Position numbers and translations under genes: made by a program | Shown: in pieces, positions 37,976-46,329 of the stretch | How the letters are laid out: the number at the start of each line of letters is the position of its first letter | Numbering within the stretch: the first letter of the stretch is position 1 | The notes under the pieces: generated by a model | The model's database searches: none | Seen by the model: the letters and a program-made list of their open reading frames with translations, nothing else | Told to the model about the DNA's origin: nothing | Origin: an uncultured Eubacteriales bacterium | GTDB taxonomy: Bacteria; Bacillota; Clostridia; UMGS1883; UMGS1540 | Assembly: GCA_900552775.1 (NCBI GenBank) | Contig: USAP01000001.1 | Coordinates: 1 to 64,000, forward strand | Reading direction: 5' to 3' | Length of the DNA: 64,000 bases

Positions 37976-38055
37976 ACTTTCATTTATTTTAATTGTAAAA
38001 GAGAATTTTTATACTTCGCATTATAAAAAATGATATATCGGAAAAATAAGGGAAA

Positions 38056-38982
38056 TCAGCCGAAGACATTTTTTTTGGATTTTCGCAGTTCTTCGAGGAA
38101 AATTCTGTCAAGCTGCGTAAGGCGGTATGTTTTTTTTCTTATTATGACATCCTTGCACGACCTTCCGCTGTCGCTGCACGGAATCTGGACAAGTCCGTAT
38201 CTTTCCGCCGTCTCATGTGACACCGGTGAATCCCATATAAAAGCCTGCGGATTTTTTGATATAAGCTCCAGTCTTCCGGCGCGTTCGTAAACATAGATGC
38301 GGCGGCTTGATTTTGTTTCGTCCTCGGGTTTCTTTCTTTCGGAAGTTGCGGATGAGGGCACAAAGGGGTCTGCGTGGGCAATTTCAATATAGTTTTTCAC
38401 ATCTTCGTAACTCACGCTTTTTTTCTCCGCAAGAGGGCTTTTGATGCTGACTATAAGCACATAGTTAAATTCCGCCGCCACTTCATAGGAAAGTTCTTTT
38501 TCGGTTAAAAGCTTTCTGTAATATGTGTCAAGATTTTCGGCATAACGGATTATTCCTATCCTGTAGCCGGCTTCGTAAACATTTCTTATGGTTTGGCGCG
38601 CATTTGTCTCGGTATAAATTATCTCCGCACTTTTTTCGCGGTTTACGGCAAGCGAAAATTTAACAAAAGCTTCCGATATATATTCGGCGCGCGGCACTGA
38701 AGCCGAAAACTTTTTTTTGCCCGGCATATTGCTTTTGAAAATCGCCTCAACCTCGTAAACCTGATTTAAAATATTATTGGCATATACCAAAAAAGTCTCC
38801 CCTTCGGGTGTTAGTGACATTCCCTTCGGATTGCGCACAAAAAGCTTAACTCCGAGGGAGCTTTCAAGCTCTTTTATAGAGCGGCTGAGATTCGGCTGAT
38901 TCACAAGCAGATTTTCCGCCGCTTTATTAATGGAGCCGCACCTTGCCACCTCAAGCGCATATTTCATTTGAAGCATATTCAT
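38056..38982 (-). CDS. LysR-family transcriptional regulator
   Basis: 308 residues: N-terminal winged helix (MLQMKYALEVARCGSINKAAENLLVNQPNLSRSIKELE), then a substrate-binding-like effector domain. It is 16 bases after the DtxR-like gene and in the same direction, so both probably share the promoter at 39412-39440. The next gene downstream is the mdh-frd operon; control of that operon is a guess from position and the palindromes. Confidence 0.88.
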   Translation of the reverse strand: MNMLQMKYALEVARCGSINKAAENLLVNQPNLSRSIKELESSLGVKLFVRNPKGMSLTPEGETFLVYANNILNQVYEVEAIFKSNMPGKKKFSASVPRAEYISEAFVKFSLAVNREKSAEIIYTETNARQTIRNVYEAGYRIGIIRYAENLDTYYRKLLTEKELSYEVAAEFNYVLIVSIKSPLAEKKSVSYEDVKNYIEIAHADPFVPSSATSERKKPEDETKSSRRIYVYERAGRLELISKNPQAFIWDSPVSHETAERYGLVQIPCSDSGRSCKDVIIRKKTYRLTQLDRIFLEELRKSKKNVFG

Positions 38983-38998
38983 AAAACATTCTCCGTTT

Positions 38999-39382
38999 TC
39001 AGTCCGTATTGTCTACTTTGAATTTCAAAAGATGTTCCTTAAGCTTGTCAAACGTTTCGGGGCTTATGTCATGCTCTATGCGGCAGCTGTCTTCATACGC
39101 GGTTTTTTTGTCAACCCCCAGGGCTATAAGCGCTTTTGCTATAAGTTCATGTCTCTCGTAAACTTTTGAAGCTATCTCCATTCCCTTGTCGGTGAGGTTT
39201 ATGGCGCCGTCATGCTCCATTGTTATATACCCTTCCTCACGGAAACCTTTCATCGCCACCGACACACTCGGCTTTGTGAAATTTAAGTGATTGGCAATAT
39301 CCACGCTGCGCACATTGCCTTTTTCCTTCTTTATCATAAGTATTGCTTCGAGATAGTTTTCCGCCGATTCTTTAATTATCAT
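38999..39382 (-). CDS. DtxR-family metal-dependent repressor, probably iron sensing
   Basis: 127 residues, DtxR/MntR without an SH3 domain. Winged helix (NVRSVDIANHLNFTKPSVSVAMKGF) then dimerisation helices. Metal-site positions read Glu12, His78, Cys100, Glu103, His104 (DSCRIEHDIS). Cys100 matches the Cys of DtxR/IdeR rather than the Glu of MntR, and the MntR Asp8 position is Asn9, so ferrous iron is the likelier effector. Divergent from feoA, whose promoter carries matching palindromes. Confidence 0.85.
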   Translation of the reverse strand: MIIKESAENYLEAILMIKKEKGNVRSVDIANHLNFTKPSVSVAMKGFREEGYITMEHDGAINLTDKGMEIASKVYERHELIAKALIALGVDKKTAYEDSCRIEHDISPETFDKLKEHLLKFKVDNTD

Positions 39383-39411
39383 ACTTCTACCCTCTGATTA
39401 GTTTTTCTTAC

Positions 39412-39440
39412 AGTATATCACATTAAACCGCGTATGTCAA
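39412..39440 (-). promoter_or_regulatory. Promoter of the dtxR-lysR pair
   Basis: TTGACA (39440-39435), 17 bases, TATACT (39417-39412) on the minus strand. No palindrome of the feo type overlaps it, so autoregulation is not evident. Confidence 0.8.
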
Positions 39441-39533
39441 ATATCTAAAAACCATTCTTTGCACAAAGCAAGCCCAAAATGAAACATCTTCTCTATTCAA
39501 ATTTACAAATTTTAAAAAAATTTTTAAAAGCTA

Positions 39534-39562
39534 TTGACACGCAGAGTTAGTTATGCTAAACT
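39534..39562 (+). promoter_or_regulatory. Promoter of the feo operon
   Basis: TTGACA (39534-39539), 17 bases, TAAACT (39557-39562). The first iron-box-like palindrome covers the spacer and -10, so repressor binding would block polymerase. Confidence 0.85.
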
Positions 39563-39565
39563 AAC
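39546..39565 (+). promoter_or_regulatory. Operator 1, DtxR-type box over the feo -10
   Basis: GTTAGTT and AACTAAC form a 7-bp inverted repeat with 6 bases between. It overlaps the -10 hexamer. The spacing differs from boxes 2 and 3, so it may be a composite or weaker site. Confidence 0.65.
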
Positions 39566-39572
39566 AGTAAAA

Positions 39573-39590
39573 GGTTAGCATTGGCTAACC
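39573..39590 (+). promoter_or_regulatory. Operator 2, DtxR-type box
   Basis: GGTTAGCATTGGCTAACC: perfect 7-bp arms with a 4-base centre (GTTAG-N6-CTAAC). It lies in the early transcribed region of feoA. Confidence 0.7.
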
Positions 39591-39605
39591 AAAAAAATGT
39601 CTATC

Positions 39606-39623
39606 GGTTAGACCCTTCTAACC
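39606..39623 (+). promoter_or_regulatory. Operator 3, DtxR-type box
   Basis: GGTTAGACCCTTCTAACC: again perfect 7-bp arms and GTTAG-N6-CTAAC. Ends 6 bases before the feoA ribosome site. Confidence 0.7.
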
Positions 39624-39639
39624 CGAATGGAGGTTACTT

Positions 39640-39852
39640 ATGATGCCGCTCAGCTTGGCTAATGTGGGAGAAAACAACATAATAAAAAAAATAGGCGGAA
39701 ACCCGGAGGTTAAAAAGCACCTCGAAAATTTAGGCTTTGTGGTTGGCGGGAACGTGCAGATTGTAAGTGCGCTCGGCGGAAACGTTATAGTCAACGTAAA
39801 GGAAGCGCGCGTTGCAATAAGCGAAGAAATGGCACGTAAAATCATGGTTTGA
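39640..39852 (+). CDS. feoA: FeoA-domain protein 1
   Basis: 70 residues, SH3-like FeoA fold: MPLSLANVGENNIIKKIGG, LGFVVGGNVQIVSALGGNVIVNV. FeoA assists the FeoB ferrous transporter at the cytoplasmic face. GGAGG lies 6 bases before the ATG. A second ATG directly follows and could be used. First gene of the iron operon. Confidence 0.9.
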   Translation: MMPLSLANVGENNIIKKIGGNPEVKKHLENLGFVVGGNVQIVSALGGNVIVNVKEARVAISEEMARKIMV

Positions 39853-39875
39853 ATTTTTTATAAGGAGGAAGAAAA

Positions 39876-40097
39876 ATGCGTACACTGAAACAGGCAAAAA
39901 TCGGGGAAACGGTTACGGTTGTAAAGCTGCACGGCGAAGGCGCCGTAAAGCGCAGACTTATGGACATGGGTATAACAAAGGGCGTATCCGTTTTCATAAG
40001 AAAGGTAGCGCCTTTGGGCGACCCCGTTGAAGTTACCGTCCGCGGCTATGAGCTTTCGCTCAGAAAAGCGGACGCAGAAATGATTGAGGTTGAGTAA
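39876..40097 (+). CDS. feoA: FeoA-domain protein 2
   Basis: 73 residues: KIGETVTVVKLHGEGAVKRRLMDMGITKGV and the FeoA end PVEVTVRGYELSLRKADAEMIEV, the more canonical of the two copies. Tandem FeoA genes before feoB are common in Clostridia. AGGAGG precedes the ATG. Confidence 0.93.
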   Translation: MRTLKQAKIGETVTVVKLHGEGAVKRRLMDMGITKGVSVFIRKVAPLGDPVEVTVRGYELSLRKADAEMIEVE

Positions 40098-40124
40098 CAT
40101 CAGCCCGGAAAGAGAGGAAAAGGT

Positions 40125-42620
40125 ATGAATAATATCAGAATTGCCCTTGCAGGTAACCCAAACAGCGGCAAAACCACACTGTTTAACGCTCTGACAGGTT
40201 CAAACCAGTTCGTGGGAAACTGGCCGGGCGTTACCGTAGAGAAAAAAGAAGGAAAACTTAAAAAACATGAAGGCGTAACAATTACAGACCTTCCCGGAAT
40301 TTATTCGCTTTCTCCGTACACACTGGAGGAAGTTGTTGCGAGAAACTATCTTATAGACGAAAAGCCGGATGCCATCTTAAACATAATAGACGGCACGAAC
40401 CTTGAGAGAAACCTGTATCTCACAACACAGCTCACCGAGCTCGGTATTCCGGTTGTAATCGCCATCAACATGATGGACGTTGTTAAGAAAAACGGAGACA
40501 AAATCAACATAGATGAGCTTTCACGTGAGCTTGGCTGCAAGATAGTTGAGATTTCCGCTCTGCGCGGCGAAGGCGTTATGCAGGCGGCGGAAGAAGCCGT
40601 AAAGGCGGCAAAAAACGGCAAAACGGTTCCCATGCACACATTCAGCGGTGCCGTTGAGCACGCAATAGCGCATATCGAAGAAGCGGTGCTTCACTCCATG
40701 CCGGAAAACGAGCAGAGATGGTACGCTATAAAGATTTTTGAGAGAGATGCAAAAATTCTTGAAAAGCTCAAAATTGACCCCTATGTTATGAAGCACATCG
40801 AGGCAGACATCAAAGCTGCCGAGGAAGAGCTTGACGACGATGCCGAAAGCATCATAACAAACGAGCGCTACATATATATCGCTCAGATTATAAAAGGCTG
40901 CTACAAGAAGAAAAACACAGGTAAGCTTTCAACCTCGGACAAAATCGACAGAGTTGTTACAAACCGCTGGCTCGGTCTTCCGATTTTCGCGGCTGTAATG
41001 TTCCTGGTTTACTACATTTCAATGGTCGGCATAGGCTCTGCCGCAACGGACTGGGCAAACGACGGAGTGTTCGGCGACGGCTGGCACCTCTTTGGTATAG
41101 GCACTGCGGAATATGAAGAAGTTGCGGATGAATTTTCCGGCGCTTCCGAAGTTGTAAACGGCTTCATAGAATACGCTGCGGAAAAAGGCGTTGACACGGA
41201 AGACATTGAAGCGGCTCTCGACACGGAGTCCGAAGACTTCGACCCTGCTGCCGCAAACGAAGCTTTGTCGGAATTTAAAAATACACTTGAAGAAGAAAAC
41301 CTTGACGAAGCGACATACACGGTTGTTGACGAAGAAACAATGGCAGACGAAGAAGTTACTTCAAGCCTTGACGATTTTATTGACGCCGAGGAAGTGTATG
41401 CAAAATATGACTGCACAGAGCCCGATCCCGCAGATTACGGCTTATGGGTTCCCGGCATACCGGTTCTTATAGAATCGCTTCTCAGCAAAATAAACTGTGC
41501 CGATTGGCTTTCGGGCCTTATCTTAGACGGTATAGTAGCCGGCGTGGGTGCGGTTCTCGGATTCGTTCCCCAGATGCTTGTCCTCTTTCTGCTCCTTGCG
41601 TTTTTGGAGGCATGCGGCTACATGGCAAGAATCGCGTTCGTGCTTGACAGGATTTTCAGAAAATTCGGTCTTTCGGGCAAATCGTTTATCCCGATGCTCA
41701 TAGGCACGGGCTGCGGCGTTCCCGGCATTATGGCTTCAAGAACAATTGAAAACGACCGCGACAGAAAAATGACGATCATGACCACAACATTTATCCCCTG
41801 CGGCGCAAAGGTTCCGTTTATCGCAATGATTGCCGGCGCTATATTCGGCGGTTCGGCGTGGGTTGCAACATCGGCATACTTCGTAGGTATGGCTGCAATA
41901 ATCATCTCGGGTATCATGCTTAAGAAAACAAAAATGTTTGCAGGCGATCCCGCTCCGTTTGTTATGGAACTTCCGGCATACCATATGCCCACACTCTTAA
42001 ACGTACTCCGCAGCATGTGGGAGCGCGGCTGGTCATTCATCAAAAAGGCAGGAACAATCATCACGCTTTCAACAATTCTCGTATGGTTCACATCGTACTT
42101 CGGATTTGTTGACGGAAGCTTTACAATGCTCTCCGAAGATCAGCTTGATATGAGTATTCTCGCCGCTGTCGGAAACGCAATAGCGTGGATATTCAAGCCT
42201 CTGGGCTGGGGCAACTGGCAGGCTGCCGTGGCTTCAATCACGGGTCTTGTTGCAAAGGAAAACATCGTAGGAACAATGGGTATTCTCTACGGAGCAAACG
42301 GCACCGTATACTCCGCTCTGCAGGAAGCCTTCACCCCCATCACGGGCTATTCGTTCCTTGTATTCAACCTCTTGTGTGCACCGTGCTTTGCGGCAATCGG
42401 CGCCATAAAGCGTGAGATGAACAATGCAAAATGGACATGGTTTGCCATCGGTTATCAGTGCATATTCGCTTATGCGATTGCACTTATAGTAAACCAGATA
42501 GGCGCAATGTTTACGGGCACGGCAAGCGTTTTAGGCGTGGCTGTTGCGGCAATTCTTATAGCCGGTATCATATACATGCTCTTTAAACCGTACAAAGAAT
42601 CAAATACTTTGAAATATTGA
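40125..42620 (+). CDS. feoB: Ferrous iron transporter FeoB with acidic insertion
   Basis: 831 residues. The G domain has GNPNSGKTT (G1), DLPG (G3) and NMMD (G4). The membrane part has two gate regions (GCGVPGIMASRT and the C-terminal CFAAIGAIKREM). Between the first membrane span and the next, residues about 325-438 form a strongly acidic, low-complexity insertion with many Glu and Asp, not part of standard FeoB. It would sit outside the membrane core. Imports Fe(II); operon start and boxes imply iron repression. Confidence 0.95.
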   Translation: MNNIRIALAGNPNSGKTTLFNALTGSNQFVGNWPGVTVEKKEGKLKKHEGVTITDLPGIYSLSPYTLEEVVARNYLIDEKPDAILNIIDGTNLERNLYLTTQLTELGIPVVIAINMMDVVKKNGDKINIDELSRELGCKIVEISALRGEGVMQAAEEAVKAAKNGKTVPMHTFSGAVEHAIAHIEEAVLHSMPENEQRWYAIKIFERDAKILEKLKIDPYVMKHIEADIKAAEEELDDDAESIITNERYIYIAQIIKGCYKKKNTGKLSTSDKIDRVVTNRWLGLPIFAAVMFLVYYISMVGIGSAATDWANDGVFGDGWHLFGIGTAEYEEVADEFSGASEVVNGFIEYAAEKGVDTEDIEAALDTESEDFDPAAANEALSEFKNTLEEENLDEATYTVVDEETMADEEVTSSLDDFIDAEEVYAKYDCTEPDPADYGLWVPGIPVLIESLLSKINCADWLSGLILDGIVAGVGAVLGFVPQMLVLFLLLAFLEACGYMARIAFVLDRIFRKFGLSGKSFIPMLIGTGCGVPGIMASRTIENDRDRKMTIMTTTFIPCGAKVPFIAMIAGAIFGGSAWVATSAYFVGMAAIIISGIMLKKTKMFAGDPAPFVMELPAYHMPTLLNVLRSMWERGWSFIKKAGTIITLSTILVWFTSYFGFVDGSFTMLSEDQLDMSILAAVGNAIAWIFKPLGWGNWQAAVASITGLVAKENIVGTMGILYGANGTVYSALQEAFTPITGYSFLVFNLLCAPCFAAIGAIKREMNNAKWTWFAIGYQCIFAYAIALIVNQIGAMFTGTASVLGVAVAAILIAGIIYMLFKPYKESNTLKY

Positions 42621-42657
42621 TTGAGATTGAGTTTTTCTGGGGCGGCGCAAGCTGCCC

Positions 42658-42686
42658 TTGAAAACTATCCGAAAATATATTATAAT
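42658..42686 (+). promoter_or_regulatory. Internal promoter after feoB
   Basis: TTGAAA (42658-42663), 17 bases, TATAAT (42681-42686). It precedes the Cys-rich membrane protein gene and could give feoB-independent expression of the P-type ATPase genes. A small GC hairpin (GGGCGGC/GCTGCCC around GCAA) lies just upstream, without a T-run. Confidence 0.65.
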
Positions 42687-42729
42687 AAATTTGCGCTTAA
42701 AAAAGCGGCTGAAGAAGGAGGATTTTCTC

Positions 42730-42900
42730 ATGACATGGCTAATAAACAATATTGGAACCGTGATAACGTTTATAATTCTGGCTGCGGTTATCGTGCTTAT
42801 AATTTTGCGGATAAAAAAAGACAAAGCGGCAGGAAAATCCTCGTGCGGCTGCAATTGCCGCAACTGTGCACTGCACGGTAAGTGCCACGGCGGGAGGTAA
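42730..42900 (+). CDS. FeoB-associated Cys-rich membrane protein
   Basis: 56 residues from the ATG at 42730 (GGAGG 7 bases upstream); the longer frame back to 42658 lacks a ribosome site and overlaps the promoter. One membrane span (TVITFIILAAVIVLIILRI) is followed by a Cys/His tail SSCGCNCRNCALHGKCHGGR. Such proteins follow feoB in many Firmicutes and may hand over or bind metal. Confidence 0.87.
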   Translation: MTWLINNIGTVITFIILAAVIVLIILRIKKDKAAGKSSCGCNCRNCALHGKCHGGR

Positions 42901-42906
42901 TTCGCC

Positions 42907-43044
42907 GTGAACCATGGATTTGAATCGTTTTTATACGGTCTTACCGCTCTGCTTTTCTGCTCGGCGGTATTTACCATATTATCATATATCAAAAGAAAGT
43001 GTAAAAACTACTTGGAAAGGATGAAAAATCATGAAAATTATTGA
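42907..43044 (+). CDS. Small membrane protein, 45 aa
   Basis: A GTG start with GGGAGG 8 bases upstream opens a 45-codon frame with one hydrophobic segment (about residues 8-27) and a basic tail (IKRKCKNYLERMK). It overlaps the next gene by 14 bases, suggesting coupling. No family is recognised; it could also be a non-functional frame, but site, spacing and membrane span favour a gene. Confidence 0.5.
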   Translation: MNHGFESFLYGLTALLFCSAVFTILSYIKRKCKNYLERMKNHENY

Positions 43045-43276
43045 CTGCTTGAAAAACGAAAAATTTCTTTGCTTTGCCGGCGGAGTTCTCGCTGCAACAT
43101 ACGGCGTTAAGGCGCTTAAAAGCGACAAAACGCGCAAAGTCTGCGTAAACGCTCTCGCAAAAGGCATGACGCTGCAAAACGAAGCGCGTGAAGCTTTCAA
43201 AAACATGAAAGACGAGGCGGAAGACATCTGCTGTGACGCACGCCGCAAAGCTTCGGAAGCTTCCGAGGAAGCTTAA
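43031..43276 (+). CDS. DUF6110-type small protein
   Basis: 81 residues: a hydrophobic N-terminal helix (FLCFAGGVLAATYGVKAL) and a charged helical C-terminus with DICCDARRKASEASEEA. It resembles the short proteins that precede heavy-metal P-type ATPases in gut Clostridia; the family name is from memory. AAGG lies before the ATG. Confidence 0.6.
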   Translation: MKIIDCLKNEKFLCFAGGVLAATYGVKALKSDKTRKVCVNALAKGMTLQNEAREAFKNMKDEAEDICCDARRKASEASEEA

Positions 43277-43300
43277 TCTCCGCCAAAGAAGGTATTTACA

Positions 43301-45373
43301 GTGAAATACAAGATTGTATACGATTCACCCGGCAGAATAAGGCTGCGCTGCGGTTTCGGCGCTTTTGAAAGAGATTGTGAGGATTCGCTCACATCACTTC
43401 TCACGGGCATAAGCGGCGTAACCTCTGCCAATGTTTCTTACGAAAACGGAGGTATGCTGATTTATTACACGGGTGATGCGAGAGAAGAAATACTTGACGC
43501 CGTATCGTCCCTAAAAGCTTCGGAGCTTACTCCGCAGCCGCCGGATTCCATGCAGATTATAGATGATGAATTTAAAAAAGATTTTTTCGGCATTCTGCGC
43601 CAAAGAATACTTTTAAAGCTGTTTCTGCCGCCGGCTTTAAGGCTTCCGCTGACGGTGTGGCGCGCGGTTCCGTTTGTTAAAAAAGGAATTGCCTGTCTCG
43701 GAAAAGGCAGACTCGGGGTAGATGTTTTGGACGCTGCTTCAGTTTCGGCGGCGATTTTAAGCGGAAATATTTCCACAGCGTCATCCGTTATGACGCTGCT
43801 TAACATATCTGCGCTGCTCGAGGGCTACACACGCAAAAAAGCGAAAAATGCGCTATCCGAAAGTCTTGCGCTTAATATTGACAAGGTTTGGCTTGTAAGC
43901 GGAGATGCGGCGGAGCTTACACCGGCTTCCAAAGTGAATATCGGCGATACGGTCCGCGTGCAGAGCGGCAGCATGATTCCGTTTGACGGCGTTGTGAAAG
44001 ACGGCTCCGCAGGCGTTAATGAGGCTTCTCTCACGGGTGAGGCATTGCCTCAGCTTAAAACATGCGGCATGTCGGTATTTGCCGGAACGGTTATTGAAGA
44101 AGGCTCCCTTGATATAGAAGTTTTAAAGCTTCAGAACGACAGCAGGATTCATTCTCTCATAGAGCTTATAGAAAACTCCGAAGACCTCAAAAGCTCCGCT
44201 CAGACAAAAGCCGAGAGCCTTGCCGACAGACTTGTTCCGTTAAGCTTTATAAGCAGTGCGGCGCTGTATCTTTTAAGCGGAAATCTCTCAAAAGCGCTCT
44301 CTGTGCTTATGGTTGACTATTCATGCGCCATAAAGCTTTCAACGCCGATTTGCGTTATTTCCGCAATGAAAGAAGCGGCGGGCAAAGACATTATGATAAA
44401 AGGCGGCAAATTCCTTGAAAGCTATGCCACGGCAGACACTGCCATGTTTGACAAAACGGGCACGCTTACAACCTCTTGTCCGCACCTTGCAAAAATATGC
44501 GCGTTTGAATGTTACGGCGAGGATGAAATTTTGAAAATATCCGCCTGCCTTGAAGAGCATTTCCCCCACAGCGTTGCAAAAGCCATTGTTCATGCCGCCG
44601 AAACGCGCGGCATACGTCACCGCGAGGAACACGCGGAGGTTCAGTACATAGTGGCTCACGGAATAGCTTCTATTTTAAACGGGAAACGCGCTCTTATCGG
44701 CAGCGCACACTTTGTGTTTGACGATGAGAAAACCGAATTTTCCGAAGAGCAGAAGCACATTGCCGAAGAGCTTTCGGAAAAATATTCGCTTGTGTATCTC
44801 GCCGTCGGAGGAAAGCTCTGCGGAATACTCTGCATTGAAGACCCCATAAGACCCGATGCCAGGGACGCGCTTGCCGCCCTTTACGAAAGGGGCATAAAAA
44901 ATATTATAATGCTCACGGGTGACGGGGAAAGTACCGCCGCAAACGTATGCCGCCGTCTCGGGATAAAAGAATACCACGCAAAGGTTCTTCCCGAAGACAA
45001 GCTCAGGCTTGTAAATGATGCAAAGGCAAAAGGCGGCAAAGTTATTATGATAGGTGATGGAATAAACGATTCCCCGGCTCTTGCCGCGGCGGACGTTTCC
45101 GTTGCAATGAAGGATTCCTCCGATATTGCACGCGAGGTTGCGGATATCACGCTTCTTGTTTCCGATCTTTCGCGTCTTGCATTGCTGCGCGACTTAAGCG
45201 TTGAGCTTTTTAAGAAAATTCATTCAAATTACAGATTTATAACGGTTTTTAACAGCGCTCTGCTTATTTTGGGCGTGTGCGGCATTTTGCCGCCCGTTAC
45301 AAGCGCTTTGCTGCATAACGCCTCAACAATGGCTATATGCGCAAACAGCATGAGACCGCTTTTGAAACCGTGA
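43301..45373 (+). CDS. P1B-type metal-transporting ATPase
   Basis: 690 residues: an N-terminal HMA-like fold without a CxxC metal pair, then the actuator (SLTGEALP), phosphorylation site DKTGTLTT (about residue 384), TGDGES and hinge GDGINDSPAL. The transmembrane metal motif is DYSCAIKLSTP, i.e. SC without the usual Pro of CPC or SPC, so the ion is not copper by the normal rules. Few hydrophobic spans are seen before the actuator. Placement behind feoB suggests iron or manganese, either export or detoxification. Confidence 0.85.
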   Translation: MKYKIVYDSPGRIRLRCGFGAFERDCEDSLTSLLTGISGVTSANVSYENGGMLIYYTGDAREEILDAVSSLKASELTPQPPDSMQIIDDEFKKDFFGILRQRILLKLFLPPALRLPLTVWRAVPFVKKGIACLGKGRLGVDVLDAASVSAAILSGNISTASSVMTLLNISALLEGYTRKKAKNALSESLALNIDKVWLVSGDAAELTPASKVNIGDTVRVQSGSMIPFDGVVKDGSAGVNEASLTGEALPQLKTCGMSVFAGTVIEEGSLDIEVLKLQNDSRIHSLIELIENSEDLKSSAQTKAESLADRLVPLSFISSAALYLLSGNLSKALSVLMVDYSCAIKLSTPICVISAMKEAAGKDIMIKGGKFLESYATADTAMFDKTGTLTTSCPHLAKICAFECYGEDEILKISACLEEHFPHSVAKAIVHAAETRGIRHREEHAEVQYIVAHGIASILNGKRALIGSAHFVFDDEKTEFSEEQKHIAEELSEKYSLVYLAVGGKLCGILCIEDPIRPDARDALAALYERGIKNIIMLTGDGESTAANVCRRLGIKEYHAKVLPEDKLRLVNDAKAKGGKVIMIGDGINDSPALAAADVSVAMKDSSDIAREVADITLLVSDLSRLALLRDLSVELFKKIHSNYRFITVFNSALLILGVCGILPPVTSALLHNASTMAICANSMRPLLKP

Positions 45374-45378
45374 CACGG

Positions 45379-45593
45379 TTATAAAAGCGGTCTTGACTGC
45401 CATTCACGAACAACAGGCAGTATTTTATCTGTTATTCGGCTTATGGTTGTGTCTGAACATTCTAAACCGTAAATATCCTTGATGTGAGCCTCTATATCAC
45501 TTGTGGTCATGCCCTTTGCATACAATGATATTTTTATTATATATCATCTTGGAGGTCTCGTAAAGACTTTACACAAAATTCGGGGCTGACTCT
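45379..45593 (-). mobile_element. IS256-family insertion sequence remnant
   Basis: On the minus strand 45543-45379 reads as a transposase fragment of about 50 residues (LYAKGMTTSDIEAHIKDIYG, then SDTTISRITDKI and VREWQSRPL), the typical core of IS256/mutator transposases. It ends in a stop after RPLL. Upstream 45593-45561 reads GAGTCAGCCCCGAATTTTGT and GTAAAGTC, like an IS256 terminal repeat. The rest of the roughly 1.2-kb element is missing, so it is a dead internal-deletion derivative. The 68 bases to the right hold nothing supported. Confidence 0.75.
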
Positions 45594-45661
45594 ATAAAAT
45601 CTATGTCGTTCAATATCTTTTTTATTCTATAATCTTCTCTCATATAGAACATCCGCTTATT

Positions 45662-46192
45662 TTATTTGTCTTCATATTCTTTTTTTGCACAAGAAATAAC
45701 ATTTAAAATAAACTTAGATTTGCCTTCGGTATACAATTTTCTACAGTCGCCATGTTCAGCGGCTAAATTTTTCTTCAACTGTTCATATTCGTTTAATGCG
45801 TCTTTGTGTTTTAATAAATAGTTTTTAAACAAAAGAATGTTATTCCATTCGTTGCTATCGTGCTTTACGATGTGGAGGTGGTGAGTCCTGTTATTTGTAC
45901 TGCCTTTTGCAAAAAATAAACGATAAGAATAACTTGCCTTAGGTCTGTATTCGTATCCAACTGATTCCAAGCCTTGCATGATGTGTTCAGATAGATTCAA
46001 ACTATCAACACCCACTAAAATATCAATTATGGGTTTAGCACATATTGGCAATGCCGTACTTCCTATATGTTGTATATCAATTACATGATCACCAAAAATA
46101 TCACTTAAGATATTTTTCTCATTTTCAAACGCGATTTCCCACTCCTTATCATGTGGCAGTAGACTTGCTTTTTCTCTATTTAAACCAAGCAT
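45662..46192 (-). CDS. GrpB family (UPF0157) nucleotidyltransferase-like protein
   Basis: 176 residues with the family core VIDIQHIGSTALPICAKPIIDILVGV and THHLHIVKHDSNEW. GrpB proteins belong to the nucleotidyltransferase superfamily; cellular role unknown. Codons are clearly more AT-rich than in neighbours and an IS remnant adjoins it, suggesting acquisition by transfer. GGAGG precedes the ATG. Confidence 0.85.
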   Translation of the reverse strand: MLGLNREKASLLPHDKEWEIAFENEKNILSDIFGDHVIDIQHIGSTALPICAKPIIDILVGVDSLNLSEHIMQGLESVGYEYRPKASYSYRLFFAKGSTNNRTHHLHIVKHDSNEWNNILLFKNYLLKHKDALNEYEQLKKNLAAEHGDCRKLYTEGKSKFILNVISCAKKEYEDK

Positions 46193-46329
46193 TTTTCCTC
46201 CTCCTTATTTGAAAAATAAAAAAATTCATTAATACAACCAGATAAAACACGAAAATTAAAAAACATTTTTGTCGGAAATCCAGTAAAAATATCATTCTGC
46301 TGTTGAAATGCGCGACAATATTAAGCCGA

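Noticed and set aside
42621-42881. 86-codon frame after feoB
   Set aside because: It runs through a consensus promoter and out of frame with the Cys-rich protein, whose start has a good ribosome site.
45379-45388. Terminator of the P-type ATPase operon at the ACCGTGACACGGT repeat
   Set aside because: Stem is only about 5 bp and no T-run follows.
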